Shown here: positions 7,310-16,027 of the stretch, one piece after another
How positions within the stretch are numbered: position 1 is the first letter of the stretch
Layout of the letters: each line of letters opens with the position of its first letter
Virus record (IMG/VR): IMGVR_UViG_3300050821_002084
Location: 1-42,565 of that record
Reading direction: 5' to 3' (one strand)
DNA from: a virus
DNA length: 42,565 nucleotides
Notes under the pieces: model-generated
What the model was told of the DNA's origin: nothing
Database searches by the model: none
Seen by the model: the letters and a program-made list of their open reading frames with translations, nothing else
Position numbers and translations under genes: made by a program

Positions 7310-8674
7310 GTGCCTGACATGATTCCAGTAGGGAATACTGGTATCCCACCGGATCCCATGAAAGGGATTAATACGCTTTCTGGGATCATCGGGATTCAGC
7401 AGCAGAGACAGACATTACAGACAGGGGCTATTCAGCAACAGACCGCGCAGGCTGAATCTCAGCAGAGCCAGCAGAAGAATCGGGAATTGCAGGCTCTGTC
7501 TCAATTCACATCTGGGGCAATGAAAGATCCCAAATATCAGAACTCGGATGGTTCATTGAATGTTCAGCAATTCCAGAACGATGCCTTAAAGGTAGCTCCT
7601 GTCTACGGTCCTGAACAGATAGGTAAAGTCACCTCCAATGCCAAGGAAGCCATAGAGACCCGCAGAACCATGCAGGGCCTGAGTACGGATCAGGCTAAGA
7701 TGATTTCTGGGGGATTGATGGATGAGGCGAATGATCCTCATTCTACGCCGACTTCATTACTTAATCGGATATCTCAACTCCGGTCCATAAATCCGACAGA
7801 TCCAAATATAAACCGGATGCTGGATAACTTTCTGCTTGGAGCAGACCGTAACAATACTCAGCAGACAGCCGCTAAAGCCGCTGCGACCTTAGGCGGTATA
7901 TCCTCCAAGCAGCCTTCGACTATGGATGTTGGAGGAGCTGTGCAACCCGGGACTACTACAGCATTTGGTCCGGGGCAGGGTACTTTTGCTCCACAGGGTG
8001 CGCCTATTAAAAAGGTACTTGGCCCTGCGGAACAAACTCCATATCTCGCCTCCGCTGCTGCAGCACGAGAAGCCGGTGCTGGCGTTACCAGCATTGATCT
8101 GGAACGGGCTAAGGAGGTTGGTAATCTTCAGCAGACATCTAGTGCGAATCTTGAACTGACCAAGCAGATTGACCGGCTTTCTGAAGACATCAATAGCGGC
8201 AAGGTTGCCAAGATGATCAGTGAGACCGGGAATTATCTAGGGCTTAGCTCTATCAATCAGGCCCGCAGTCAGTTGGTTAAGGATCTAGGACAAGTTAGAG
8301 GTGCTGTTGCTGCCCGGGCCGGATCAGATGCCAAAGCCGCTGAGATTCTGGAAGGTTATCCGAATGATACCACTCCGACACAAACTACTCATGCAGCTAT
8401 GGACTATATCCGTGGAACTCTGAGACAGAATCTGTCGCGTGGAGAGTTACTGAAACAGTACCAGCAGCAAGATCCACAGTCCGTCAGGGGGTTTGCCTCA
8501 GCGGATAATATCCTGACTCGTAATACCAATCCTCTAATGCACGAATACATGGCGCTGCAACCGGCAGAACGAGCAGCATTCTACAAGCGTAACTTTGGTA
8601 GCGCACAAGAAGCGCAGGCATTCAAAGATCAAGTTAATGCCGTTCAGAAGCATACGAGTGCATTTGGACAATGA
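7310..8674 (+). CDS. Internal virion ejection protein, P22 gp20-like position
   Basis: This protein of 454 residues is mainly helical, with Gln-rich stretches (QQQRQTLQTGAIQQQTAQ) near the N-terminus and long Ala/Glu/Lys helices in the middle. It has no membrane segment. The start is GTG 7310, preceded by a good Shine-Dalgarno (AGGAG, 7299-7303). It follows the gp7-like gene and precedes the gp16-like gene, which fits the P22 order gp7-gp20-gp16. The ejection role is inferred from position, composition and length (P22 gp20 is about 471). The end overlaps the next start by ATGA. Confidence 0.65.
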   Translation: MPDMIPVGNTGIPPDPMKGINTLSGIIGIQQQRQTLQTGAIQQQTAQAESQQSQQKNRELQALSQFTSGAMKDPKYQNSDGSLNVQQFQNDALKVAPVYGPEQIGKVTSNAKEAIETRRTMQGLSTDQAKMISGGLMDEANDPHSTPTSLLNRISQLRSINPTDPNINRMLDNFLLGADRNNTQQTAAKAAATLGGISSKQPSTMDVGGAVQPGTTTAFGPGQGTFAPQGAPIKKVLGPAEQTPYLASAAAAREAGAGVTSIDLERAKEVGNLQQTSSANLELTKQIDRLSEDINSGKVAKMISETGNYLGLSSINQARSQLVKDLGQVRGAVAARAGSDAKAAEILEGYPNDTTPTQTTHAAMDYIRGTLRQNLSRGELLKQYQQQDPQSVRGFASADNILTRNTNPLMHEYMALQPAERAAFYKRNFGSAQEAQAFKDQVNAVQKHTSAFGQ

Positions 8675-10446
8675 ACATTGATCCGGATATTCAGGCAGCA
8701 TTTAGTACTGCGCCGCCGGCTGCTGCAGTTTCTTCCTCTCCCATTGACGATGATATCAAAGCGGCATTTCCAGCTAATGAACCTGCCGCTAATGCAGATG
8801 AAAGTGCGTCAGAAACCGGAGCTGCTGAGACAGCCCTCTCTTTAGGTACTGGGGCGTTAGCTTCTATTCCGGCAGGACTTACCTATTTAGGCACGGGTGG
8901 GAGTCTTGAGAAAGCACGGGCTGTTCAACAGGCATTGACTTATGAACCCAGGACCGAACAGGGCAAAGAAGCACTTAAAGCTGTTGGAGACATTGTAGGT
9001 GCTCCGGGTAGGGCAATCCTTAAGGGTGCTGATATCCTAGAACCCTCAGGACAGTTATCTGCCGCGCTGTCAGATGTAGGGGAACGTGCTGGATTTGCAA
9101 CGGTTCCTATTCCAACCTTAGGGGCCTTAAGGGGAGCTAAGGCTACTGGGAGTTCTTTTGGGCCTTTATCACTTAGTGCAGCCCAAGCGGCTCCAAATAT
9201 TTCAAGGGCCAGTCCTGAGATACAGGCGGCTGTAAGCCGCGCTGGAGGGGCTGTTAATCCAGAAACGCTCTCTCGACATCTGGAGGCCGATTCTCTCCCT
9301 GTAAAGATGCAACTGACTGAAGGACAGGCTACTCAGAATCCAGTTCTTCTATCTCGGGAACAGAATATGCGGGGGGCTCAGCCCCAGTTAGCTCAGCATT
9401 TTAATAATCAGAATGGACAACTTGTCCAGAATGTACAAGCCATTCGTGATGCGGTGGGACCGGATGTCTTTTCCACAAATCCTGTGGAACATGGCGATAC
9501 TCTGATCGGGGCTTATAAAGCCAAAGCCGCAGCTGCGGATGCAGATATCAGTTCTAAGTATCAAGCTCTGAGAGATGCGGCTGGGGGACAGTTTCCGGTC
9601 AGTGCTCCGAAGCTCTTTCAGAATGTGACATCTAAGCTGAATGATCAGTTGCTGTTAGATCATGCGCCTAAGGCTGTGATGAATACCTTGGGACGGTTAG
9701 CAGATGAAGACAATATGACGTTCCAGAACTTTGAGTCTTTGAGAACTAATCTCGCCAGGACTATGCGTTCATCTGCTGATGGGAATGAGCGTGCCGCGGC
9801 CGGAGTGATCCGTAGTGCAATGGAAGAACTCCCTTTAGCTCCGGGGGCTGCGAAGCTTAAACCTCTAGCGGATGAGGCTAGAAGTGCAGCGAGAACCCAA
9901 TTCCAGGCCCTTGAAGCAGATCCAGCCTACAAAGCAGCAGTGAATGAAACGGTCCCCCCTGATCGATTCGTGCAGAAGTTCATAGTCGGTGGGACTCGGG
10001 ATAATGTCGCTCAAATGAAAGAGAACCTGGCACATGATCCTACGGCCACTCAGACAATGGGAGTTGCTGCGTTAGATCATTTGAGACGCAGTGCGGGGAT
10101 TAATGATATGGGAGAGGGGAATTTCAGTCAGGCAGGATTTAATCGTCATCTTCAGGCTTTGGATCCAAAACTCAGTTCTCTCGTGGATCCGGCTACGGCT
10201 GAACAGCTTAATACCTTGGGTAACGTAGCCCGATATACCCAGGCTCAGCCTCGGGGTTCCTTCGTGAACAATTCCAATACTCTGACAGGAGCTTTGGCAC
10301 AGCATGCCGGAAACCTGTTGGAAGGTGCGGCGAACATGAAGACTGGAGGGGTAGGCGGGACTCTTGTAAGAAATGCCTTGCAGCGAAGGGCGATGACTAA
10401 AGCGGCTCAACAGGCGATGGAACCGGGTGCAGGACTTACACGGTGA
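8671..10446 (+). CDS. Internal virion ejection protein, P22 gp16-like position
   Basis: The protein is 591 residues (P22 gp16 is about 609), Ala-rich and largely helical. The N-terminus contains two short related segments, DPDIQAAFSTA (4-14) and IDDDIKAAFPA (25-35), an internal repeat. Residues 48-70 form a moderately hydrophobic Gly/Ala/Leu stretch that may touch membrane. No lytic transglycosylase or peptidase motif was seen. It is third in the ejection cluster and overlaps the first fibre gene by 4 bases (GTGA). Assignment rests on size, order and composition, not on a recognised motif. Confidence 0.6.
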   Translation: MNIDPDIQAAFSTAPPAAAVSSSPIDDDIKAAFPANEPAANADESASETGAAETALSLGTGALASIPAGLTYLGTGGSLEKARAVQQALTYEPRTEQGKEALKAVGDIVGAPGRAILKGADILEPSGQLSAALSDVGERAGFATVPIPTLGALRGAKATGSSFGPLSLSAAQAAPNISRASPEIQAAVSRAGGAVNPETLSRHLEADSLPVKMQLTEGQATQNPVLLSREQNMRGAQPQLAQHFNNQNGQLVQNVQAIRDAVGPDVFSTNPVEHGDTLIGAYKAKAAAADADISSKYQALRDAAGGQFPVSAPKLFQNVTSKLNDQLLLDHAPKAVMNTLGRLADEDNMTFQNFESLRTNLARTMRSSADGNERAAAGVIRSAMEELPLAPGAAKLKPLADEARSAARTQFQALEADPAYKAAVNETVPPDRFVQKFIVGGTRDNVAQMKENLAHDPTATQTMGVAALDHLRRSAGINDMGEGNFSQAGFNRHLQALDPKLSSLVDPATAEQLNTLGNVARYTQAQPRGSFVNNSNTLTGALAQHAGNLLEGAANMKTGGVGGTLVRNALQRRAMTKAAQQAMEPGAGLTR

Positions 10447-11537
10447 CTATCCTCGCGTTCCCCACTCCCTACACTCCGTTTAGGGGGTTTGCTAATGAAG
10501 GCACACCTCTCTCAGGAGGGCTCCTATACAGCTACGCAGCGGGCACTAATACCCCGCTGGTGACCTACCAGGATCCGGGGATCGTCGCTCCTAATGCCAA
10601 TCCGACGGTCCTGAACGCAAGGGGTGAGGCACCTGTCTTTCTCCTGCCGAATGTCGCCTATAAGTTCCTGCTAACGGACTTTCTCGGAAACACGATTCCC
10701 GGCTGGCCGATTGACAATATCGTGAACTCGGTCCTGATCACCCTCTATGGGGGTGTGGATACGGGGGTCACGAATGCCTATGTCCTCACCTTCAATGCGA
10801 GTTTCCAGAGTCTCGCTAATGGGATCGTCATCTATTGGGTACCGGCTAATGCCAATACAGGCGCTTCGACTGTCTCAGTCAATGGACTCGGGGTCATCAA
10901 TCTAGTCAATCCTGACGGCTCGGCTCTCTCGGCTAATCAGATCCTCGCCGGTCAACCAATCCAGATGATGTATTACAACGGGAACTTTATTCTGTTGAAT
11001 GGAACCTTTGTCCCCGGTGCTCTCATTATTGGATCGAATCTGAGCGTTACGGGCAATTTAGCGGTTACAGGCAATGGAGTCTTCGGATCAGCCGGTGCTC
11101 ATATCTTTACAGCTTATGCGGCGACTGCTGCAGCACAGATGGATGTGTCTCCCGATAAAGGTACATTCACCGGGACACTTTCGGGAATGACTGCCGCGAC
11201 TACCGGAACCTTTAACTGGATAAAGATGGGGCCTTTTGCCTGCATCTATGCCATCAATGCCATTACTGGAACCTCCAACAATGTGAATATGGGACTGACC
11301 GGAATGCCTGCAAGCATTATCCCTGCCAACAACACGGTGGCTCAATGCTCCGGTGGATGTCAGGATAACAGTGTGAACGGGCTGGATGCTGTTTGTGCGG
11401 CTCAGTCGAATGGAACATTTATTCTGGGGTTAAAGAAAGTAAGCGGTGCAAACATAACAGTCACGACGGCTAACTGGACAAATTCAGGAACTAAGGGCAT
11501 CACGGGTGGTTTTAGTATCGTGTATCCACTCGTATGA
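10443..11537 (+). CDS. Tail fibre with virion-anchor N-terminal domain
   Basis: Residues 1-100 are the phage head/tail-binding anchor seen at the start of many fibres and spikes: PFRGFANEGTPLSGGLLYSY, a TYQDP-like turn, NPTVLNARGE and YKFLLTDFLGNTIPGWPIDN. The middle is a beta linker, and the last 130 residues (DKGTFTGTLSGMTAATTGTF onward) look like a small trimeric fibre tip with many Gly/Thr/Asn. No catalytic motif is visible. The same anchor begins the next gene, so two different receptor-binding proteins may compete for or share one docking site. GTG start overlaps the previous stop; the end overlaps the next ATG. Confidence 0.8.
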   Translation: MTILAFPTPYTPFRGFANEGTPLSGGLLYSYAAGTNTPLVTYQDPGIVAPNANPTVLNARGEAPVFLLPNVAYKFLLTDFLGNTIPGWPIDNIVNSVLITLYGGVDTGVTNAYVLTFNASFQSLANGIVIYWVPANANTGASTVSVNGLGVINLVNPDGSALSANQILAGQPIQMMYYNGNFILLNGTFVPGALIIGSNLSVTGNLAVTGNGVFGSAGAHIFTAYAATAAAQMDVSPDKGTFTGTLSGMTAATTGTFNWIKMGPFACIYAINAITGTSNNVNMGLTGMPASIIPANNTVAQCSGGCQDNSVNGLDAVCAAQSNGTFILGLKKVSGANITVTTANWTNSGTKGITGGFSIVYPLV

Positions 11538-13591
11538 CCCAACTCTCGCCCGTTCCAGTATTCAAAGCCTTTGACAACAACGGGGTACCTCTGGCTGGTG
11601 GACTTCTGTACACCTATGTTGCGGGAACTTCGACTCCCCAGGCGACCTACAAAGATTCAACGCTCGGTTCCCCGAACACTAATCCCGTCGTTCTGAATGC
11701 GAGGGGAGAGTGTGCGCTATGGCTCGATCCCACGCTGACTTATAAATTCCAGCTTACTGATTCTTTAGGTAATCAGATTCCGGGCTATCCGGTCGATAAC
11801 ATTCCAGGTGGGATTGTCTTAAGTGCGCTCACGGGTTCGCTCATTCCAGCGGTTAACAATACTTATACGCTGGGGACTTCCTCATTCTCGTGGGCTAACC
11901 TCTTTCTAGGGCCTAATGGAGCCACGGCGTTTGACCCCGCGAGTGGAAATATAGGATTTTATGCTCGTACCGCAGCCGAGATTACGGCGAGCATTACTCC
12001 TACAGACTATTCCTATGCGCCAGGTAATGTCCTGCGTTATGGTGCAGATCCAACTGGGGTAGCTAATAGTTCTGCGGCCTTCACCAGTGCCTGCAGTTGC
12101 AATGCAGAAGTATTCGACGGATTCCCGGGCGGAGGTTCATATCTGTTGAATTCAACTGTCTCTGTCACGGTCTTCCCTATCAAGATCCGCGGACAGACCC
12201 GCTGGCCCATTTCAAATAGTGGGGTGACGGGATCCAAACTCACACTAGCCAATGCTGCGGGAACTAATTCCTCTCACTTCCTGTTCAACGCAGCCTCTTA
12301 TGGCGTGGACATTCGCGGATGGGGATTTACCTGGCAGAGTGCTACGGTCGGCAACCAAGCAGCCATTGTAGCTAATAACGATCTACGTTACTCAATCATT
12401 GCAGAGAATTCTTTCATATGGGGTGGAGGAGCGGTTGCAAACAATAGTCTTCTCGGGATCCAGCTGAAGAACTCCGCCATATTCACCGGGGATGTTGTGA
12501 TCCGGGATAACTTCTATGACGCTCTCTATGCAAATATAAGTCTCCAGGGTGCTTGTACCACGGTCAAAATCTATGCCAACGAGTTCTATGGACATGCAGG
12601 GGTTAATGCCGTCAACTCATTGGGTTCGATCACGGGAGGATCCGGATACACTCCGGGAACCTATATCAATGTCGCGCTCACCGGAGGAACCGGTGCGGGG
12701 GCACTCGCTAACATAGTGGTATCCGGAGGCGGGGCCGTAACCTCAGTTACACTAGTGACAGGAGGGGGTAACTATACGGCGGCTGATTCTCTCTCGGCAT
12801 CGACAGCTACCATCGGTCCCGGGACATTGTTTGCAGTCCCTGCGGCTACGGTTGGCGATCTCTACGGCTTAGGAATCCAGTGCGTCTATCCTGTGACCGG
12901 ACCCGTAATGGAGGCGAACTATTTTGAAGGCTTTGCGACGGCCATCTATTCCAACGGTGCCGCCTATCTACAGCAGATAGGCAACGAATATGGCCCGAAT
13001 ATCAACCACTTTACCTGGGTCAAGACGAGTTTTGCTCGGATCTGGAATTCTGCCGCTGTTGAGAAATTCGTAGGCGCAGGTGTTGCCAACTATCCACAGG
13101 ACAATTCAAGCGCCTGTAATCTGGTAGATGTGGGTCCGGGGACCTGGTATGCGGATAACACCACGATCAATTCAGGTCTGGGATTCATTGAGAAGCAACG
13201 CTCTGTAGCCAATGGTCACTGGCAGACGCGCACTTTCTCAGCCGGTAACTATACCGCTTCCGGGTCCATGACCTGGACTGTCGCGAGCACCACGACAGAG
13301 GAGTGGGAGATAGACGGCCAGACTGCCACTTTCAATCTCACGATCATAGGTTCAACTGTGGGAGGAACCCCGGATAAGCAATTGAAGATAGCTCTACCCT
13401 TTACGCCTACCTCCACCGTATCGGGAAACTGCATTGTCCAGAACAACAGTGTTTTGAGTAATACTGGGACGTGGACAGTCAATGCCGGGGTGGCTTCATT
13501 GGTTGTCTTCATTGATGCGCTGGGTACCTCTAACTGGACAGCTTCAGCCGGTACCGGTATGAAAGTGTCTGCGCGTTTTCAGATCAATTAA
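11534..13591 (+). CDS. Tailspike with right-handed beta-helix
   Basis: The 685-residue protein begins with the same anchor as the gene upstream (VFKAFDNNGVPLAGGLLYTY, 9-28; NPVVLNARGE). At about 168-185 it has VLRYGADPTGVANSSAAF, the family opening of pectate-lyase-type beta-helices, followed by repeated short Asn/Gly-rich strands. About 65 residues (SITGGSGYTPGTYINV to STATIGPG) interrupt the helix; this Gly-Ser-Gly-Tyr type domain occurs in other phage tail proteins. The C-terminus (SMTWTVASTTTEEWEIDG to the end) is a beta cap of the kind that locks trimers. Such spikes bind and often cut host polysaccharide; catalytic residues cannot be assigned from sequence alone. Confidence 0.85.
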   Translation: MTQLSPVPVFKAFDNNGVPLAGGLLYTYVAGTSTPQATYKDSTLGSPNTNPVVLNARGECALWLDPTLTYKFQLTDSLGNQIPGYPVDNIPGGIVLSALTGSLIPAVNNTYTLGTSSFSWANLFLGPNGATAFDPASGNIGFYARTAAEITASITPTDYSYAPGNVLRYGADPTGVANSSAAFTSACSCNAEVFDGFPGGGSYLLNSTVSVTVFPIKIRGQTRWPISNSGVTGSKLTLANAAGTNSSHFLFNAASYGVDIRGWGFTWQSATVGNQAAIVANNDLRYSIIAENSFIWGGGAVANNSLLGIQLKNSAIFTGDVVIRDNFYDALYANISLQGACTTVKIYANEFYGHAGVNAVNSLGSITGGSGYTPGTYINVALTGGTGAGALANIVVSGGGAVTSVTLVTGGGNYTAADSLSASTATIGPGTLFAVPAATVGDLYGLGIQCVYPVTGPVMEANYFEGFATAIYSNGAAYLQQIGNEYGPNINHFTWVKTSFARIWNSAAVEKFVGAGVANYPQDNSSACNLVDVGPGTWYADNTTINSGLGFIEKQRSVANGHWQTRTFSAGNYTASGSMTWTVASTTTEEWEIDGQTATFNLTIIGSTVGGTPDKQLKIALPFTPTSTVSGNCIVQNNSVLSNTGTWTVNAGVASLVVFIDALGTSNWTASAGTGMKVSARFQIN

Positions 13592-13594
13592 CGT

Positions 13595-14059
13595 ATGCCC
13601 GAACGTGATCCCAACGGGGATGAGTGGACTGTCAAGACCTTACGTGTCCTCATAGAAGCCAATGATCTCAGGTATTCGCAGAGATTTGCCGCCCAGTCAG
13701 AAGCTCTGTCAGCGGCCTTTACAGCTCAACAGAATGCAGTGAATGCTGCGTTGACTGCAGCAGACAGAGCGGTACAGAAAGCCGAAACAGCTAGTGAAAA
13801 GCGTTTCGACGCCGTGAATGAATTCCGTCAATCGCTCAACGATCAGTCCAGGTTATTGATGCCGAGAGCGGAATGCGAACAAATGCTGAAAGCGATGAAG
13901 GAAACGGTAGATAAACTGGAGACCAGTGTGAGTCAAAGACGGGATATCACGGCGGGTGTTAAGGAAGGATCCAAGGATAGCTGGTCAACAATGGCAGCCA
14001 TTGCAGCGATATTTATCTCTGTGCTGGCCGTTATCGTATCAGCGGTGTTTCACAGATGA
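13595..14059 (+). CDS. Coiled-coil membrane protein of the lysis region
   Basis: Residues 1-110 are a long charged, Ala/Gln/Glu-rich helix (FAAQSEALSAAFTAQQNAVN and similar heptads), likely a coiled coil. Residues 132-151 (MAAIAAIFISVLAVIVSAVF) form one strong membrane segment at the C-terminus with two basic residues after it (HR). No signal peptide is present, so a tail-anchored inner-membrane protein is predicted. Proteins of this design are common next to phage endolysins but their job is not settled; holin, antiholin or a structural role are all possible. It overlaps the endolysin by ATGA. Confidence 0.7.
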   Translation: MPERDPNGDEWTVKTLRVLIEANDLRYSQRFAAQSEALSAAFTAQQNAVNAALTAADRAVQKAETASEKRFDAVNEFRQSLNDQSRLLMPRAECEQMLKAMKETVDKLETSVSQRRDITAGVKEGSKDSWSTMAAIAAIFISVLAVIVSAVFHR

Positions 14060-14463
14060 GTACTGTGGACATCGCGTTACCGCGCCTTCAAACGGAAGAG
14101 GGTTTCCGCGGTGCGGTATATCGCGATACCGAAGGTCACCAGACTATAGGATATGGTTTCAATATAGACGCAGGAATCAGCCGCACTGCTGCAGCCGCGC
14201 TACTTAGGGCTCAGGCGCAGGAACTAGATAGTGCTCTTAATGCCTATGCCTGGTATAGCGGACTTGACGCAGTGCGCCAGTCAGTCTGTCTCGACATCGC
14301 TTTCAATGCAGGACTCGGGGGGTTACTGAAATTTCCTCACATGATTGCCGCTCTCGAAAACAAGGACTGGCAGACAGCGGCTGAGGAATGCCGGGTAACG
14401 ACTCCGGGCCTCGAAAGCCGTTATGCCAATCTCGCCCAGATTCTCCTCACAGGAGTTCCCTAG
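14056..14463 (+). CDS. Endolysin, T4-type lysozyme (GH24)
   Basis: This is a short (135-residue) muramidase. The catalytic pattern of T4 lysozyme E-8-D-5-T is intact: E15 in QTEEGFRG, D24 in YRDTEG and T30 in HQTIGYG, with GYGFNIDAG following. Further family blocks are SVCLDIAFNAGLGGLLKFP (76 onward) and the C-terminal SRYANLAQILL. It cuts the glycan strand between MurNAc and GlcNAc. There is no signal peptide or N-terminal membrane anchor, so export must depend on a holin; two candidates follow directly. The start overlaps the stop of the upstream membrane-protein gene. Confidence 0.93.
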   Translation: MSTVDIALPRLQTEEGFRGAVYRDTEGHQTIGYGFNIDAGISRTAAAALLRAQAQELDSALNAYAWYSGLDAVRQSVCLDIAFNAGLGGLLKFPHMIAALENKDWQTAAEECRVTTPGLESRYANLAQILLTGVP

Positions 14464-14688
14464 ATGACAATCACTACATCCGCCCTCAACGCTGCTGTGG
14501 CGAAGGCTCAAGCCGACTATGTGGTCGCTATGGGGGTTGCCACTACGGGCGCGACTGCGTTGCAGAAAGCCACGGTCACGGTGAAATCTAATGCTAAGCC
14601 CCTGGTAATCGGGGCGGCCGTAGCACTTGTTGTTCCTCATATCATTCCGTGGATTGTGGACGTGTTGACTCATGTGGCAATCAAATAA
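14464..14688 (+). CDS. Small single-pass membrane protein, lysis cassette
   Basis: This 74-residue protein directly follows the endolysin stop. Residues 1-43 are polar and Ala/Thr-rich; residues 46-68 (PLVIGAAVALVVPHIIPWIV) form one membrane segment. With one segment, it might be a class III-like holin or an antiholin, but no family was recognised. It overlaps the following holin-like gene by 17 bases, which suggests paired production of two membrane proteins, as in other lysis cassettes. Confidence 0.65.
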   Translation: MTITTSALNAAVAKAQADYVVAMGVATTGATALQKATVTVKSNAKPLVIGAAVALVVPHIIPWIVDVLTHVAIK

Positions 14689-14878
14689 GATTATCGGCCT
14701 GTTCCGTTCACATGGGACTAAAGTTCTGGGACTTGCACAGGGAAGTGTAGCGGCTGTTGCTGCTGTTCCAGGCATCTTGCCTGATCATACGATCAAATAT
14801 TATCTGGCAGCCTCGGGACTCCTCACGTTCTGGCGCGGATTTGTAAATAGTGCCAACAATCAGGTGCCACCTCAGTGA
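14672..14878 (+). CDS. Putative holin
   Basis: This 68-residue protein has two short hydrophobic stretches (VLGLAQGSVAAVAAVPGI, 18-35, and IKYYLAASGLLTFWRGF, 41-57) joined by a Pro/Asp/His turn, with basic residues at the N-terminus. This fits a small two-segment phage holin that would release the signal-less endolysin. It lies between the endolysin and the spanin genes, the usual holin position, and its stop overlaps the spanin start (GTGA). The call is by context and hydropathy. Confidence 0.6.
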   Translation: MWQSNKIIGLFRSHGTKVLGLAQGSVAAVAAVPGILPDHTIKYYLAASGLLTFWRGFVNSANNQVPPQ

Positions 14879-15324
14879 TACCGCTGCGCCTGTACTTGTA
14901 CGCTGGCGCCTTGGTGGCCTTGATAGCGGGTTTCCTCTGGTATCGTCACAGCCTCATCGCTGAGGGCGAGAACAAAGTCTATGCAGCGCAGGCGCAGGCC
15001 GCTCACGAACAGGCATTGAAGGACGCCAAGATGACTCAGGAGACCGTCGATGGACTCAAAGGCGAGATGGCTTCTTTGCGTGAGCACGCTGCTCCCGCTC
15101 CTGTTGTGCGGCTGTGTAACACACCCCGTCCAGTGCGAACGCCCGCAGCTACCACAGGAACTTCAGACCGATCCTCCCCCTCCGGGGACGTTCCAGTTGT
15201 GTCTGAAGGAACTGGAAGCGGGGCAGACGTTGGGCCCGGGTTGCAAGAGCTTGCCGAAGCTGGAGACATCTTGAGTGCACGGGAGAGAGCCTGTTTGGCA
15301 TGGGCCAGAGGAATCACGAAGTGA
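14875..15324 (+). CDS. Rz: Inner-membrane spanin subunit (Rz-like)
   Basis: The 149-residue protein has one N-terminal membrane helix (LYLYAGALVALIAGFLWY, 6-23) followed by an Ala/Gln/Glu helix (about 28-72) and a Pro/Ser/Thr/Gly-rich periplasmic tail. This is the layout of Rz-type inner-membrane spanins, which join the outer-membrane lipoprotein to fuse the two membranes in the last lysis step. The second spanin gene is wholly contained in another frame at 15050-15274. The start is GTG overlapping the previous TGA. Confidence 0.8.
   Translation: MIPLRLYLYAGALVALIAGFLWYRHSLIAEGENKVYAAQAQAAHEQALKDAKMTQETVDGLKGEMASLREHAAPAPVVRLCNTPRPVRTPAATTGTSDRSSPSGDVPVVSEGTGSGADVGPGLQELAEAGDILSARERACLAWARGITK
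15050..15274 (+). CDS. Rz1: Outer-membrane lipoprotein spanin (Rz1-like), embedded in Rz
   Basis: The 74 residues include a short basic N-terminus, a hydrophobic run (LLCVSTLLPLL) and a lipobox LCGC with the lipidated Cys at about position 22. The mature part is Pro-rich (ERPQLPQELQTDPPPPG), typical of Rz1. It is read in a different frame entirely inside the Rz gene, as in phage lambda. It would anchor in the inner leaflet of the outer membrane and bind Rz across the periplasm. This pair supports a Gram-negative host. Confidence 0.82.
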   Translation: MDSKARWLLCVSTLLPLLLCGCVTHPVQCERPQLPQELQTDPPPPGTFQLCLKELEAGQTLGPGCKSLPKLETS

Positions 15325-15824
15325 AAGCGATCCTTGAAGCGATCCGTAATCTCGTCGGTAACAAACCTGCCGTAGCCATTTTGATAGCTACCTTTGTGAC
15401 TATCTTCTGCCTGCTCGCGTGGCGTTGTTCCAGCGCGGCGGAGCTTGATTTACGAGGTGGGGTGGCCTTCGGACACACAGAGACCGGAGCCGTCCTCGGG
15501 CTCAATCTCTATGTACCGGTCAGTCAGATCTATGTTTATGCAGGAACCGATTTATGGGGTGCCACGCACGACCTGCAGAATAATTGGGACTGGCATGGTG
15601 GTTTAAGAGCTTGCAGATGGAGCTTCTGTGCCTCTCTTGGAGCGGCTTACCTTCAACGGGTGGATGCTCTTAACGGCGCACATACCAACTTCAATCTGGA
15701 ACTGTCCTATAGACCCGGATGGTGGAGAATTGCCTCCATTGACTATTGCCATCTGAGTGATGCCGGGACTACCCCGATCAACATCGGACGTAATGCCGCA
15801 CTGGTTTCCATAAGGCTCCAATAG
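15300..15824 (+). CDS. PagL/acyloxyacyl hydrolase-like outer-membrane protein
   Basis: The N-terminus is a signal/anchor: basic helix, then VAILIATFVTIFCLLAW and SSAAEL, a plausible signal peptidase site. The rest has alternating beta strands ending in aromatic residues (barrel-like). The C-terminal IDYCHLSDAGTTPINIGRN matches the PagL motif HxSNAG...PNxG: the His and Ser of the active pair are present, Asn-x-Gly is kept, but the acidic residue expected two after the Gly is Asn. PagL removes a 3-O acyl chain from lipid A. Activity is uncertain. Two starts are possible: ATG 15300 and GTG 15321, the latter overlapping the Rz stop as GTGA, the habit of this genome. Confidence 0.6.
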   Translation: MGQRNHEVKAILEAIRNLVGNKPAVAILIATFVTIFCLLAWRCSSAAELDLRGGVAFGHTETGAVLGLNLYVPVSQIYVYAGTDLWGATHDLQNNWDWHGGLRACRWSFCASLGAAYLQRVDALNGAHTNFNLELSYRPGWWRIASIDYCHLSDAGTTPINIGRNAALVSIRLQ

Positions 15825-15833
15825 GAGGACGCC

Positions 15834-16019
15834 ATGATTAGTTTACTGCTGACTGCCTTCATCGTGCTTTGTATCGTGGGTCTAATACTCTGGGGAGTTA
15901 ATCAAATACCTGGAGTTCCACCCATCATTAAAGTCGTGATCTACGTCATCGTGGGCGTAGTCATCCTCCTCTGGCTGCTGCAATACGTGCAGGGCAGTCA
16001 CATCTCAATAGGTCACTAG
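15834..16019 (+). CDS. Small two-segment membrane protein (Thivi_2564-like)
   Basis: The 61 residues contain two membrane helices (LLLTAFIVLCIVGLILWGV, 4-22, and VVIYVIVGVVILLWLLQYV, 34-52) joined by QIPGVPPIIK. The order and spacing resemble the Thivi_2564 family of small membrane proteins found in phages and many bacteria, whose function is unknown. A strong Shine-Dalgarno (AGGAGG, 15824-15829) precedes the ATG. Given its place after the lysis genes a second holin role is possible, but this is only context. Confidence 0.65.
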   Translation: MISLLLTAFIVLCIVGLILWGVNQIPGVPPIIKVVIYVIVGVVILLWLLQYVQGSHISIGH

Positions 16020-16027
16020 GAGTTTCT

